Shown here in pieces: positions 1 through 9,110 of a stretch of 64,000 bases of DNA. Location: contig NZ_CP128848.1 of NCBI RefSeq assembly GCF_030388665.1, positions 1-64,000 of the forward strand, read 5' to 3'. The stretch's first letter is position 1, and each line of letters begins with the position of its first letter. Origin of the DNA: Streptomyces flavofungini (GTDB lineage Bacteria; Actinomycetota; Actinomycetes; Streptomycetales; Streptomycetaceae). The notes under the pieces were generated by a model, which worked only from the letters and a program-made list of their open reading frames with translations, was not told the DNA's origin and searched no databases. Made by a program: the position numbers and the translations under genes.

Positions 1-148
1 AACGGCGAAGCCGTGAAATCATGGAGTGATTAAAGGTTCTTTACCGTTCTCTGCCTGCGGTTTTGTCATGTTTATACCACCTTTCTCTGGCTGAAACCAA
101 TATTAACGAAGACATATACACATCGTTGTTGACCTGGGGTTAGGTGAG
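1..148. other. Segment of different origin at the left edge
   Basis: This stretch is visibly richer in G and C than the clostridial sequence that follows. It holds a short hairpin (AACGGCGAAGCCGT) at its very start. On the minus strand a 16-codon reading frame (69 down to 19, beginning MTKPQAENGK) sits behind a good GAAAGGTGG ribosome site, so it may be a real small peptide or the start of a truncated gene. The neighbouring UPF0210 gene loses family resemblance at about position 145, so I infer a junction there. I do not recognise the donor. Confidence 0.4.
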
Positions 149-546
149 ATTTTTATAAGTTTTAAATCGCTATTTGTAAATCCTTTATGTACTAGGGCAG
201 AAAATCCTCCAATAAAATCTACACCAACTTCCTTTGCAGCCTTGTCCATTGCCTTAGCAATATCTAAATAGGAATTACAATTACAAGAAGCAGCTACTAT
301 GGATATAGGAGTAACTGAAATTCTTTTATTTATTATAGGGATTCCAAAACGTTTTTCTATGTCTTCACCAGTTTTAACTAGATTTTCAGCAGTTTTTGTT
401 ATTTTGTCATATATTTTTTCACTTAAAACTTTAACATCTTCACAAGCACAATCCATTAAAGATAATCCTAAAGTTATAGTTCTTACATCTAAGTTTTGTT
501 CTTTAATCATACTTATAGTTTCTAAAATCTCATTATTCTTTAACAT
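103..546 (-). pseudogene. UPF0210/PFL (DUF711) family protein, 3'-truncated
   Basis: The first ~130 residues match what I remember of the UPF0210/PFL family, which is about 450 residues long and of uncertain enzymatic role. Family-like stretches are IPIINKRISVTPI and GVDFIGGFSALVHKGFTNSD. After residue ~133 the protein reads PNPRSTTMCICLR and stops, which does not fit the family, so about two thirds of the gene is missing. The ATG at 546 has an AGGAG site. It lies just downstream of the ACT-domain gene on the same strand, the arrangement I recall for many Firmicutes. The break coincides with the composition change near 145, so the truncation is probably a sequence join rather than biological decay. 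Confidence 0.7.
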
Positions 547-562
547 ACCATCAAACTCCTAA

Positions 563-832
563 TTAAATTCTATGCATTGAATTAAATATATCTTCATGTT
601 GAACGGATATATCTAGTGAATTTTTTAAAGAAAACTCTTTGAAAATTTCTTTTAGAGAAGAAATATCCTTAGTTGAATTTGATATATCTGTTAGCATTAT
701 CATAGTAAAATAACCATCCATAATTGTTTGACTTATGTTTAATATATTTACATTATTGTCATTCAATATACCAGATACACCATGGATTATTCCAACCTTA
801 TCTTTTCCAACAACGGTAATAACAGCATTCAT
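563..832 (-). CDS. UPF0237 ACT-domain protein
   Basis: This is an 89-residue protein that is essentially one ACT domain. It begins MNAVITVVGKDKVGIIHGVS, the usual beta-strand plus glycine turn that binds small ligands such as amino acids. I take the ATG at 832 because GGAGG lies just upstream; an in-frame ATG at 847 has no such site. The family is annotated UPF0237 and is typically co-transcribed with UPF0210, as here with a 16 bp gap. A regulatory role in metabolism is inferred from the ACT fold; no ligand is known to me. Confidence 0.85.
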   Translation of the reverse strand: MNAVITVVGKDKVGIIHGVSGILNDNNVNILNISQTIMDGYFTMIMLTDISNSTKDISSLKEIFKEFSLKNSLDISVQHEDIFNSMHRI

Positions 833-970
833 ATAAAAACCTCCCAATATATATATAAATTATTTATAAACAATTATACATCAAATAATACTTAATTTGT
901 TTAATTTTGGATGAGTTTTTAAATAAATTTAGTTAAATAGGAAGAGGATTTAATTAAGTACCATTTTATA

Positions 971-999
971 AAGACAAAAAGAGATAAAATTGTTATAAT
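971..999 (+). promoter_or_regulatory. Probable vegetative promoter for the TtcA-like gene
   Basis: A perfect -10 box TATAAT lies at 994-999. A weak -35 AAGACA lies at 971-976, with a 17 bp spacer. The gene starts at 1033 behind GAGGTG. Confidence 0.5.
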
Positions 1000-1032
1000 A
1001 ACAAAAGAGTTTTATATAGTGAGGTGATTAGA

Positions 1033-2070
1033 ATGAGTGGTGTAGCAGGAGAAGGATGCGAGATTTTAGTACCATTTAATGAGAGAAGACCTTTAGCTGA
1101 GATAGAGAGAAGTTTAGTTAAAACATATAGAAAACAAGTTTGGTCAAAATTTATAAAAGCTATAAAGGATTATAAATTAGTAGAAGAAGGGGATAAGATA
1201 GCTATTGCTATTTCTGGAGGAAAAGATTCTTTAATAATGGCAAAGCTTTTTCAAGAGTTAAAAAAACATGGTCAAATAAACTTTGAACTTGTATTTTTAG
1301 CTATGGATCCAGGATATCATCCTCAAATTAGAGAGTTACTTGAGGATAATTGCAAATACTTAGATATACCAGTACATATTTATGATTCAGGAATATTCCA
1401 AGTTGTAGACAAAATAGCTAAGGACTATCCATGTTATATGTGTGCAAGAATGAGAAGAGGATCATTATATGGTAAGGCAAAGGAACTTGGATGTAATAAG
1501 TTAGCCTTAGGACATCACTTTAATGATGTTATAGAAACAACAATGCTTAATGTTTTATATGCAGGTAACTTTAAAACCATGTTACCAAAATTAAAAGCTG
1601 CTAATTTTGATGGAATAGAGCTTATAAGACCTCTATATTATATAGAAGAAAAATATATAAAAAGATGGATTCAAAGAGCTGGAATATGGCCATTAAACTG
1701 TGCATGTATGGTAGCTGCTAAAAAAATAGGTAATAAGCGTTTTGAAATTAAAGATATGATTGAAGAGTTTAAAGAAAAGTTTGATGGAGTAGATAAATCA
1801 ATATTTAGAGCAGCACAAAATGTAAGTGTAGATTCTATTTTAGGATGGGATATTGATGGAGAACATTATTCTTATTTAGATTTTTATGATGAAGAATCCT
1901 TATTAAATTCAACGGCTGAGTTAAAGCAAAAAGGATTAGTAAATGAAGCTGTTGCCTATGAAAGACAAAACATAGCTAGAAATCTTATAGGACTATTAGA
2001 TGATGAAGTAATAGCTGAGAAAACAGGATTATCTTTAAAAGAAATAAAAAGTATGCAAATAGATAATTAA
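1033..2070 (+). CDS. TtcA/TilS-like PP-loop tRNA thiolation protein
   Basis: The protein has 345 residues. An N-terminal PP-loop ATPase motif SGGKDS is at residues 61-66, and a CxxC pair is at C134/C137 (PCYMC). Two more cysteines are at C223/C225 (NCAC). This cysteine arrangement is that of TtcA-type enzymes, which hold an iron-sulfur cluster and adenylate tRNA before inserting sulfur at cytidine 32. The GHHFNDVIETT stretch is also typical of the fold. The ATG at 1033 is preceded by GAGGTG at a good distance, which I prefer over the in-frame GTG at 1024. Whether the substrate is C32 or another tRNA position cannot be settled from sequence alone. Confidence 0.85.
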   Translation: MSGVAGEGCEILVPFNERRPLAEIERSLVKTYRKQVWSKFIKAIKDYKLVEEGDKIAIAISGGKDSLIMAKLFQELKKHGQINFELVFLAMDPGYHPQIRELLEDNCKYLDIPVHIYDSGIFQVVDKIAKDYPCYMCARMRRGSLYGKAKELGCNKLALGHHFNDVIETTMLNVLYAGNFKTMLPKLKAANFDGIELIRPLYYIEEKYIKRWIQRAGIWPLNCACMVAAKKIGNKRFEIKDMIEEFKEKFDGVDKSIFRAAQNVSVDSILGWDIDGEHYSYLDFYDEESLLNSTAELKQKGLVNEAVAYERQNIARNLIGLLDDEVIAEKTGLSLKEIKSMQIDN

Positions 2071-2075
2071 AAAAT

Positions 2076-2233
2076 GGGATGTATTAAGACAAAAAGATAA
2101 AACTTATAAATGAGTTTTTACAATTATTAAATTTATAATTGTAAAATTATAATAGGTTATATTATAAAGCTACTTTAGATAATATATTTATAATATTTAT
2201 AAGTTTTATAGTAGATTTTGTCTTTATACACCC
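2076..2233. repeat. Long imperfect hairpin element in intergenic DNA
   Basis: The arms 2076-2111 and 2195-2233 are nearly complementary (GGGATGTATTAAGACAAAA against its inverse near 2215-2233). A second small hairpin sits in the loop around 2120-2142. It lies just after the TtcA-like gene and ends in a T-rich tract, so it may serve as its terminator. The long loop makes it more like a mobile or structured intergenic element. Confidence 0.5.
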
Positions 2234-2343
2234 TTTTTATTTTGTATTTACTAAATAGGAATAATAAGGATTAAAAGTGGTTATATGTTATAATATTATA
2301 TATTGACTTGGTAATATTAAGTAAGGAAAGAATGGTGGTATTT

Positions 2344-2841
2344 ATGACCATGCAAGATATTTTGTATTATATACATACATATGGGTTAATTGTATTATTT
2401 TTAATAGTTGTAGGTGAATATTGCGTACCTGCAATGCCTACAGGTATAGTAATGCCAGCGGCTGGCATAATTGCAGGACAAGCTCATAAGGGAATAATAA
2501 AAGTAATGCTAATATCCTTAATTGCAGGTCTAGTAGGAAGTATAATATTATATTTGTTAGGTTATTTTGTAGGATCAACACTTTTAGAAAAGCTTAAAAT
2601 TAAACATCCTAAAATAGAAGATAAGCTTGAAAAAACAGAAAAAATACTAGAAAAGCATAGTTTTTTAGGGATATTCATATGTAGATTAATACCTATTATT
2701 AGAACCTATGTATCCTTAATATGTGGCACTGTAAAGGTTAATTTTTTTAAGTTTATTATTTTTTCTATACCAGGTATATTTTGCTGGAACTTTACAGGAA
2801 TTGTAGTTGGATATTTCTTTGGAGGAAAGATAAGATTTTAG
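2344..2841 (+). CDS. DedA family membrane protein
   Basis: The protein has 165 residues. The DedA (SNARE-associated) family is built of re-entrant and transmembrane helices and acts in the cytoplasmic membrane in lipid carrier recycling and proton-motive-force homeostasis. Seen here are the family stretches GIVMPAAGIIAG, GSIILYLLGYFVG and the RLIPIIRTYVSLICG motif with its conserved arginine. The ATG at 2344 has GGTGG upstream; an alternative ATG lies at 2332. The C-terminus is short but complete. A second DedA gene follows. Confidence 0.85.
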   Translation: MTMQDILYYIHTYGLIVLFLIVVGEYCVPAMPTGIVMPAAGIIAGQAHKGIIKVMLISLIAGLVGSIILYLLGYFVGSTLLEKLKIKHPKIEDKLEKTEKILEKHSFLGIFICRLIPIIRTYVSLICGTVKVNFFKFIIFSIPGIFCWNFTGIVVGYFFGGKIRF

Positions 2842-2935
2842 TTTGTGATTTTGATTTTGTGTATTGAATTTTATTTAGATTTTAGGGGAAAATATTAAAT
2901 TAAGGGATTATATGAAAGGAGAAAGAGAAAGTTTT

Positions 2936-3435
2936 ATGGACATAGATGCTGTGCTAAATTATTTTGCAACTTATGGTTTAACCTTGTTATTTGTAATAGT
3001 ATTTTTAGAATATTTAAATCTACCAGGACTACCAGCTGGAATAATAATGCCTGCTGCGGGGATATTAGCTTCTAGAAATAATCAAAGTATAGTTCTTGTG
3101 GTTTTTATATCAGTTGTGGCTGGAGTTTTAGGAAGTATAGTACTATATTTAATAGGATATTATGGAGGGGCAATACTCTTAGATAAATTAGGATTGAAGT
3201 TTCCTAAGGTTCAGCCAACCATAAGAAAAAGCAGTACTATTTTAAAGGAAAAAGGACTTTTGGAGTTTTTCTTTGTAGACTATTGCCTGTTTTAAGAACC
3301 ATAGTTTCTATTATAGCAGGTTCAGTAAGAATGAATTTCTTTAAGTTTTTAATCTATTCTACTCCAGGGATATTCTTGTGGAATTTAGGATTTATATTTA
3401 CAGGATATTTCTTTGGAGATGTATTTTTAAAATAA
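2936..3435 (+). pseudogene. Second DedA family gene, frameshifted
   Basis: The first ~105 residues (GIIMPAAGILAS, GSIVLYLIGYYGG) and the last ~58 residues (CRLLPVLRTIVSIIAGSV onward to GYFFGDVFLK) together make a normal DedA protein like its neighbour, but they lie in different frames. The frame changes at about 3,250-3,265, next to the run GGAAAAAGG. A single missing or extra base explains it. A ribosome site (AAAGGAG) precedes the ATG at 2936. Because similar single-base shifts occur throughout this half of the window, a sequencing indel is more likely than true inactivation. Confidence 0.8.
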
Positions 3436-3456
3436 AAATTAGTATGTAAATAAAAA

Positions 3457-3551
3457 TGGCTGTATTAAAATAATAAGTTAAACTAAAATTTATTAATTAA
3501 TCTTAGAAAATTAAATAATATATTTAAGTTTTAATTATTTTAATACAGCCA
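3457..3551. repeat. Inverted-repeat element with 18-bp perfect arms
   Basis: The arm TGGCTGTATTAAAATAAT (3457-3474) is matched exactly by its inverse complement at 3534-3551, with a 59-nt AT-rich loop. It follows the DedA gene. I remember similar GGCTGT..ACAGCC intergenic hairpins as common in C. perfringens genomes, where they probably act as terminators, but the loop is longer than a simple rho-independent terminator. Confidence 0.6.
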
Positions 3552-3637
3552 ATTTAAATTTTATATGAAAAATAATAAATCTAAAAGGAAAATCCTTTTT
3601 AAAATAAGAGGAAAAGTATTAGTTATTTTCTCATATC

Positions 3638-4060
3638 TTACATAAGAAAGAAGTTAGCTAAGGTTGAATTAGGATTTTCTTTTAAAATTTCTTTCGCAAG
3701 ATTAGAACAAATCTCATAAGTTAATAGAGGTTTCTCTAAGGTTCCAAATAATAAAAGCCATTCCATATATTTTGTGGAGTTTTCTAACTGAAAGGCTTTC
3801 TTTCCATGATAAAAAGCTAATTCTTCATAATATAAGGGTGTCATTACTATAAATAAATAGTAGGATATAAGATAATTGCAGTAAGCAAGTTCCTTTCTTT
3901 TTGTCTTTTCTATAGAAGTAAGTTTATTATAAAGATAAAAATAAAAATTATTTTGAGTGTGAAAATCCTTTGTTTTAAGTAAGATTAAGTGTTCTTCTGT
4001 TATGTCAAAAATACTACATTTATTTAACTCTAAATTCAATAAATCATTTAATGTTTCCAT
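3638..4060 (-). CDS. Hypothetical protein
   Basis: The protein has 140 residues, starting at the ATG at 4060 behind AAGGAGAT. I do not recognise a family. It is rich in leucine, tyrosine and phenylalanine with mainly helical character (for example YCNYLISYYLFIVM), and reads like a helical-repeat or TPR-like fragment rather than a membrane protein. It stands alone, with opposite orientation to both neighbours. Confidence 0.55.
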   Translation of the reverse strand: METLNDLLNLELNKCSIFDITEEHLILLKTKDFHTQNNFYFYLYNKLTSIEKTKRKELAYCNYLISYYLFIVMTPLYYEELAFYHGKKAFQLENSTKYMEWLLLFGTLEKPLLTYEICSNLAKEILKENPNSTLANFFLM

Positions 4061-4295
4061 AATATATCTCCTTATAGTGTAATATATAAGTATAACATAC
4101 TACATAAGATTTCTTATGTAAACAATTTAGGGTTTAAGCTTTTTGAAATACTTTGTTGTAATATATAAATATAGAGTTTTTAGGTGAGTTTAGGCGAGCT
4201 TTTTAAATTAAATATGGAAAGGAGGGAATGTAAAAGAATATAATAGATGAGAATTTTAAAATAATATAAATAGCTTAATTTAAGGAAGTGGTAAT

Positions 4296-5072
4296 ATGGT
4301 TTTAATATATTTTTTAGTGGCTCTATTATCAACAATTTGTGGATCAATGGCTGGACTTGGTGGAGGAGTAATAATAAAGCCAGTTTTAGATTTCTTAGGA
4401 GACTACAATATAGAAACTATTGGAGTTTTATCAGCATGTACTATTTTTTCTATGGCCTTAGTTTCGGTAATCAAACAATTATCTTATAAAAGTAAGATTG
4501 ATATAAAAAATACTGGGCTATTAGGTATTGGTTCTGTAATTGGAGGATTATTAGGACAAAAGTTATTAACTTTTATATTAAAAATTGTTCAAGGAAGAAT
4601 TGTATCTTTAGTGCAAAGTGGAATTTTAGCATTGTTATTAATATTTGTTTATATATACATGAATAATAAAGAAAAGTTTAAGAGTTACAAAATTGATAAC
4701 TTTATTTTAAGCACTATAATTGGGATATTTTTAGGATTAATAGCAGCCTTTCTAGGTATTGGGGGAGGACCAATAAATGTTGCCTTTTTAACAATATTCT
4801 TTTCCATGGAAGCTAAGAATGCTGCTAGAGATTCTGTCCTTATAATACTATTTTCTCAAGCATCTAAACTTTTAACTATTGCTTTTGGAACTGGCTTTTC
4901 TGGGTATGATCTATCCATGCTTCCATATATGATATTTGGAGGTGTTTTAGGAGGTTTTATAGGGGCAAAATTTAATAGAATCTTTAGTAATGAAATAATA
5001 TTAAGAGTTTTTAATACTATAACAATTTTAATTATAGGACTAAATATATATAATTTTATAACTGCTATTTAA
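4296..5072 (+). CDS. TauE/SafE (TSUP) family anion exporter
   Basis: The protein has 258 residues with about eight hydrophobic segments. The two family repeats are visible: CGSMAGLGGGVIIKP near residue 15 and AFLGIGGGPINVAFL near residue 150. The family moves sulfite, sulfonates or other small organic anions across the cytoplasmic membrane. The ATG at 4296 has AAGGAAG just upstream. It is a single gene and the substrate cannot be told from context. Confidence 0.85.
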   Translation: MVLIYFLVALLSTICGSMAGLGGGVIIKPVLDFLGDYNIETIGVLSACTIFSMALVSVIKQLSYKSKIDIKNTGLLGIGSVIGGLLGQKLLTFILKIVQGRIVSLVQSGILALLLIFVYIYMNNKEKFKSYKIDNFILSTIIGIFLGLIAAFLGIGGGPINVAFLTIFFSMEAKNAARDSVLIILFSQASKLLTIAFGTGFSGYDLSMLPYMIFGGVLGGFIGAKFNRIFSNEIILRVFNTITILIIGLNIYNFITAI

Positions 5073-5175
5073 TAAAAACTTTTTAATTTAGGCATAGATG
5101 AAATATATATGTAAATAAAATGTGATATAATAATTGAAAAGAATATATTCTCAACAAAGTGAGGGTGATAAAAAC

Positions 5176-6032
5176 ATGGGAAGAACTAACATAAGTTACG
5201 GAGCTAAGGATATTTTATATAAGCTTATGGGACAACTTTATAAAGGAAAACCACTAGAAATTTTAGGCGTTAATGATATGCCTAAAATAATGGACAGGCT
5301 ACCAAGAAACTTTTTGAAAATGAAGTTTCAGAGGGAGGGCCTAATGAAATATTTATTTTAGAAGATGGCTCTATTTTACTTTTTGGATATGAGGATGAAA
5401 AAAATATAGATGAAAATATGTTTATATACTTAGAGGTGGCTGTTAAGGTTATAAAGAGATATTATAAGCATAGAGGAGCCTTTCCAAAGGTTAGAATGGC
5501 TATAATTTATAATTCAAGTGTTAAGGAAGCTAGAAACACATTAAGTTTTGGAGATATACTTATTTGTTCAGAAAGCATATTTATGAATAAGCTAACTGCG
5601 GAGAAAGTTTTAAAAGAGTTAAAGGAGAAGGTTTTAGAAGATAATTTAACTCAAGCTGATAAGATAAAATTCATAATGTTGCCACTTATGAAGAGTGAGC
5701 ATGATGATAGCAATATTTTAAGAGATTGTGTTCAGTTAGCAAAATCAATAAAATCTGAAAGAGATGAGGCAATTATATTAAATGGAATAATTGAATCTAC
5801 AGATAAGTTTATTAGTGAAGAAGAAGCAAGAGAACTTAAGGAGTTGTTAGAAATGACTAAGATTGAGAGATTATATAATGAAGAAAGAGATTTAGCTGTT
5901 AAAAATGCAAGAAAAGAAGAGCAATTAAGAATAGCAAAAAGCCTTGCAGGCATATTATCACCTGAGTTAATATCAGAAAAGCTAGGTATAACAATAGAGG
6001 AAATTTACGAGCTTCAAAATGCAGAAGGCTAA
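5176..6032 (+). pseudogene. Rpn/YhgA-like protein, frameshifted
   Basis: The protein begins MGRTNISYGAKDILYKLMGQ behind GAGGGTGAT and continues to ~5,315. There the frame must change to continue as LFENEVSEGGPNEIFILEDG and then on to 6032. The combined ~285 residues end in a charged coiled-coil region and a C-terminal SPELISEKLGITIEEIYEL motif. That tail is what I remember from Rpn-family (PD-(D/E)XK) recombination-promoting nucleases or transposase-like proteins. The nuclease core itself is not obvious to me, so the family call is tentative. The frame break is a single base near ACTTTTTGAAAA, again probably an indel. Confidence 0.5.
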
Positions 6033-6061
6033 AGAGAATAGAAAAATTTACTTTTAATAAA

Positions 6062-6115
6062 AAGCTTTGGATGAGAATAATTTTTAGAGATGAAAGTTAT
6101 TTTCCACCAAAGCTT
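6062..6115. terminator. Imperfect hairpin after the Rpn-like gene
   Basis: The arms AAGCTTTGGATGAGAATAA (6062-6080) and TTATTTTCCACCAAAGCTT (6097-6115) pair with a few mismatches. They lie 30 bp after the stop codon and are followed by T-rich sequence. Confidence 0.55.
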
Positions 6116-6235
6116 ATTTTAGTATTTTAAATAATATATTTAAAATATGAACATCATAAAGAAGATATTCATAAAAATGAAAAATGTGCTATAATTAAAA
6201 TCATTATAGATTTTTTAAAGGAGAGAAGTTAAAGA

Positions 6236-6421
6236 ATGGAACTTTTAGTTTATGTTAAAGGAAGAAGGGATCCTTTTACTTATAGTGGTGATAGAATAGA
6301 TGTTTTAGATTTTGAAATGAATGGGATAAAGTATAAGCAAATAAGATATTTTAGAAAAGGTTTTTCCAAATCAGAACTTATAGAAAGTGAATTAATAACT
6401 AGAATGAGAGAAAACAAGTAG
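6236..6421 (+). CDS. Small hypothetical protein
   Basis: The protein has 61 residues, starting MELLVYVKGRRDPFTYSGD behind AAAGGAGAG. It is basic and without membrane segments. I do not recognise the family. The good ribosome site and clean codon use support a real gene. Confidence 0.6.
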   Translation: MELLVYVKGRRDPFTYSGDRIDVLDFEMNGIKYKQIRYFRKGFSKSELIESELITRMRENK

Positions 6422-6494
6422 ATTAATTTTGCCATGAATAAAATAAGCCTTTACTCATAAAATAAAACTGATTTAAGATGAGGAGGTGAGATTT

Positions 6495-6596
6495 ATGGCA
6501 AAGAAAGATCAACAATCTTCTTGGAATTCAAAAAGATTTAAAGCACCTAAAAAGAATAATGAAGAACCAGTGCCAGAAATTCAAGGAAAAAAATAG
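6495..6596 (+). CDS. Very small basic protein
   Basis: The protein has 33 residues, from the ATG at 6495 to the TAG at 6594-6596, with a strong AGGAGGTGAG ribosome site. It is lysine-rich, beginning MAKKDQQSSWNSKRFK and ending EIQGKK. No family is recognised. The perfect Shine-Dalgarno is the main argument that it is translated. Confidence 0.5.
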   Translation: MAKKDQQSSWNSKRFKAPKKNNEEPVPEIQGKK

Positions 6597-6667
6597 ATAT
6601 ATATTGAAAAAATAATGAATAAGTGGCAAAATAAAACATAGAAAATTTATTATATGGAGGTGCAGGG

Positions 6668-7672
6668 GTGAAAAAATTAAATAAGTTTTTATCATTAGGT
6701 CTAATGGTATTATTTTCATTAAGTATATTAGTAGGATGTAATACTTCTAAGAAAGAAGAAGCTAAGGCACCAGAAGAAAAAACATCCATAGAAATAGTAG
6801 TACCAGATGGACTTCCAGCTATTAGTATAGTTAAAATGATAAAAGAAAAACCAGAAATAATGAAAGGCTTAGATATAAATTATTCAATAGTAAAGGGATC
6901 AGATGCTTTAGTTTCTAAGGTGTTAAAAGGAGAGGGAGATATATGTATAGTTCCTTCAAATGTAGCTGCTATTGCATATAACAAGGAAGCTAAATATAAA
7001 CTTGCAGGAACAGTAGGTTTTGGTTCATTATATGTTATAAGCAGTGATGATTCTGTTAATAGCTTAGAAGATCTTAAAGGAAAAGATGTTTACAATGTTG
7101 GTCAAGGATTGACTCCTGATTTAATATTTAAAATATTACTTCAAAATGATGGAATAAATCCTGAAAAAGATTTAACATTAAGTTATGTAAATGCAGCTTC
7201 AGAATTAGCTCCTTTATTTATAGAGGGAAAAGCTAAATATGCAGTTGTTCCAGAACCTATGTTAACTCAAATAATGACAAAGAAACCAGAAACAAAAATA
7301 GTAGCATCATTAAATGAACAGTGGAAAAAAATGAGTGATTCAAAAATGGGATATCCTCAGTCTAGTGTTATAGTTAAAGAGGACCTAGCAAAAAATAATT
7401 CAGAGGCTGTTCAAAAGATCTTAAAGGAAATAGATAATAGTACTAAGTGGGCAAATGAAAATAAAGAAGAAGCAGGTGCCTTTGCAGAAGAAGTTGGCAT
7501 AACAGGCAAAAAAGAAATAATAGCTAAATCTCTAGAAAGAGCAAATTTAAATTACGTAAGTGCTTTAGATAGTGAAAGTGAATATATTAAATATTATGAC
7601 AAGATTTACAGCTTAGAGCCTAAAGCTATAGGAGGTAAAAAGGTAAATGAAGAAATTTTCTTACAAAAATAA
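6668..7672 (+). CDS. ABC importer substrate-binding lipoprotein
   Basis: The protein has 334 residues starting from GTG behind GGAGGTG. A lysine-rich signal peptide leads to a lipobox LVGC at residues 21-24, so it is anchored outside the membrane. The mature part (VVPDGLPAISIVKM; GDICIVPSNVAAIA; VPEPMLTQIM) has the layout of the NMT1/SsuA-like solute-binding family, which binds sulfonates, nitrate, pyrimidine precursors of thiamine or similar small molecules. The permease gene starts 26 bp before its stop. The operon order binding protein-permease-ATPase is complete. The ligand is unknown; no riboswitch is visible upstream. Confidence 0.85.
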   Translation: MKKLNKFLSLGLMVLFSLSILVGCNTSKKEEAKAPEEKTSIEIVVPDGLPAISIVKMIKEKPEIMKGLDINYSIVKGSDALVSKVLKGEGDICIVPSNVAAIAYNKEAKYKLAGTVGFGSLYVISSDDSVNSLEDLKGKDVYNVGQGLTPDLIFKILLQNDGINPEKDLTLSYVNAASELAPLFIEGKAKYAVVPEPMLTQIMTKKPETKIVASLNEQWKKMSDSKMGYPQSSVIVKEDLAKNNSEAVQKILKEIDNSTKWANENKEEAGAFAEEVGITGKKEIIAKSLERANLNYVSALDSESEYIKYYDKIYSLEPKAIGGKKVNEEIFLQK

Positions 7673-8402
7673 GAAATTAATATTTTTATCTTCAGTTATA
7701 CTTTTTATTTTATGGCAATTAGCTAGTATGATTATAGGGAGTGAGGTAATATTACCTTCTCCCTATTTAACGTTTAAGGGGTTAATTGAAGTAATAAAAT
7801 CAAATGATTTTTTCAAAATAATAATAAGTACTTTAGGAAGAACTTTCATAAGTTTTACCTTAGCCTTAGTTATTGCTTTATTTTTAGGTGTGTTTAGTGC
7901 TTTTAATAAATATGTTTATAATTTTATGATACCTATATTAAATGTAATGAGATCTTTACCAACAATAGGCTTTATAATACTTGCTTTAATTTGGTTAAGT
8001 CAAGGCATAGCTCCTATATTAGTTGGGTTTGTAATGAGTTTTCCTATATTTTATGATGCCATAATAGGAGCTATATTAAATATAGACAAAAATATACTAG
8101 AGATGGCTAAGGTTTATGAGATTGGTATGGGTAATTTAATAAAGAATATATATTTGCCAAGCATAAGTTTTGCTATATGTAGAATAATGGTTTCAACCTT
8201 TTCTCTAACTATGAAGTTAGTAGTTGGAGGAGAAGTTATTGGACAACCTAAATATGGTATAGGAACGGCACTTTTTGTGGAAAAGAATTATTTAAATACT
8301 AATATGGTATTTGCATGGATAATAGTAGTAATTATTATAGGAATAATTTTTTCTTTAATACAAAAAACTATTGATGGTAGAGTTTTTAGGTGGATGAAAT
8401 AA
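7647..8402 (+). CDS. ABC importer permease (SsuC/BPD type)
   Basis: The protein has 251 residues with about six hydrophobic helices. The cytoplasmic EAA loop is visible around EMAKVYEIGMGNLIKNIYLPS. It overlaps the binding-protein gene by 26 bp, and the ATPase follows after 1 bp, so translation is coupled. It belongs with the SsuC/TauC-like permeases. It works as a homodimer in the cytoplasmic membrane with the neighbouring ATPase. Confidence 0.85.
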   Translation: MKKFSYKNKKLIFLSSVILFILWQLASMIIGSEVILPSPYLTFKGLIEVIKSNDFFKIIISTLGRTFISFTLALVIALFLGVFSAFNKYVYNFMIPILNVMRSLPTIGFIILALIWLSQGIAPILVGFVMSFPIFYDAIIGAILNIDKNILEMAKVYEIGMGNLIKNIYLPSISFAICRIMVSTFSLTMKLVVGGEVIGQPKYGIGTALFVEKNYLNTNMVFAWIIVVIIIGIIFSLIQKTIDGRVFRWMK

Positions 8403-8403
8403 A

Positions 8404-9090
8404 ATGAGTATTAAATTAATAAATATAGAAAAGAATTTTGGAAGTAAAAAAATATATGATAAATTTTCTTTAACCTTTGAAGAGGGAAAAATAAACTGTA
8501 TTTTAGGGAAATCTGGGTGTGGAAAAAGCACTTTATTAAATATAATAGCTAATCTTGAAGAGATTAACTCAGGCGAAATTATAGGAGTTCCTAAAAAAAT
8601 AGCCTATGTGTTTCAAGAGGATAGGCTTATTGAATGGAATAGTATATACACTAACATGGAACTTCCCTTATTAAAAACTTACGCAAAGGATGAAAGAAAA
8701 GAAAAAATTAAAAATATCCTAAGAGAAGTTGAACTAGGAGATTGTATGAACTCATATCCTAAAGAGTTAAGTGGAGGGATGAGGCAAAGAGCAAATATAG
8801 CTAGGGCACTTCTTTATAATGGAGAACTTCTTTTAATGGATGAACCCTTTAAATCCTTAGATAAAAGTAGCAAAGAAGATATTATTGAGATATTTAAAAA
8901 AAATCATTTAGAAAAAAATAATACAGTTATAATGGTTACCCATGACATAAATGAGGCCTTAAGCTTAGGAGATAATATATTTTTATTAGGTGGTAACCCA
9001 GTTAGTTTAATGGATAAATTTAAAGATGTACAAAAGTCAAAAGAAAAAAATAATATAGAAGATAAAATTCTACTTATTTTAAAAGAATAA
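8404..9090 (+). CDS. ABC importer ATPase
   Basis: The protein has 228 residues. Walker A GKSGCGKST is at 35-43, the Q-loop at FQED, the signature LSGGM at 122-126, Walker B LLLMDEP at 142-148, and the switch histidine in VTHD. All catalytic residues are present. It is the energising subunit of the importer encoded just upstream. Confidence 0.9.
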   Translation: MSIKLINIEKNFGSKKIYDKFSLTFEEGKINCILGKSGCGKSTLLNIIANLEEINSGEIIGVPKKIAYVFQEDRLIEWNSIYTNMELPLLKTYAKDERKEKIKNILREVELGDCMNSYPKELSGGMRQRANIARALLYNGELLLMDEPFKSLDKSSKEDIIEIFKKNHLEKNNTVIMVTHDINEALSLGDNIFLLGGNPVSLMDKFKDVQKSKEKNNIEDKILLILKE

Positions 9091-9110
9091 GATTATAAAG
9101 GAGGGGTACA

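Noticed and set aside
6597..6667. A riboswitch ahead of the ABC importer operon
   Set aside because: Only ~70 bp with a good ribosome site; no conserved aptamer or terminator pairing seen.
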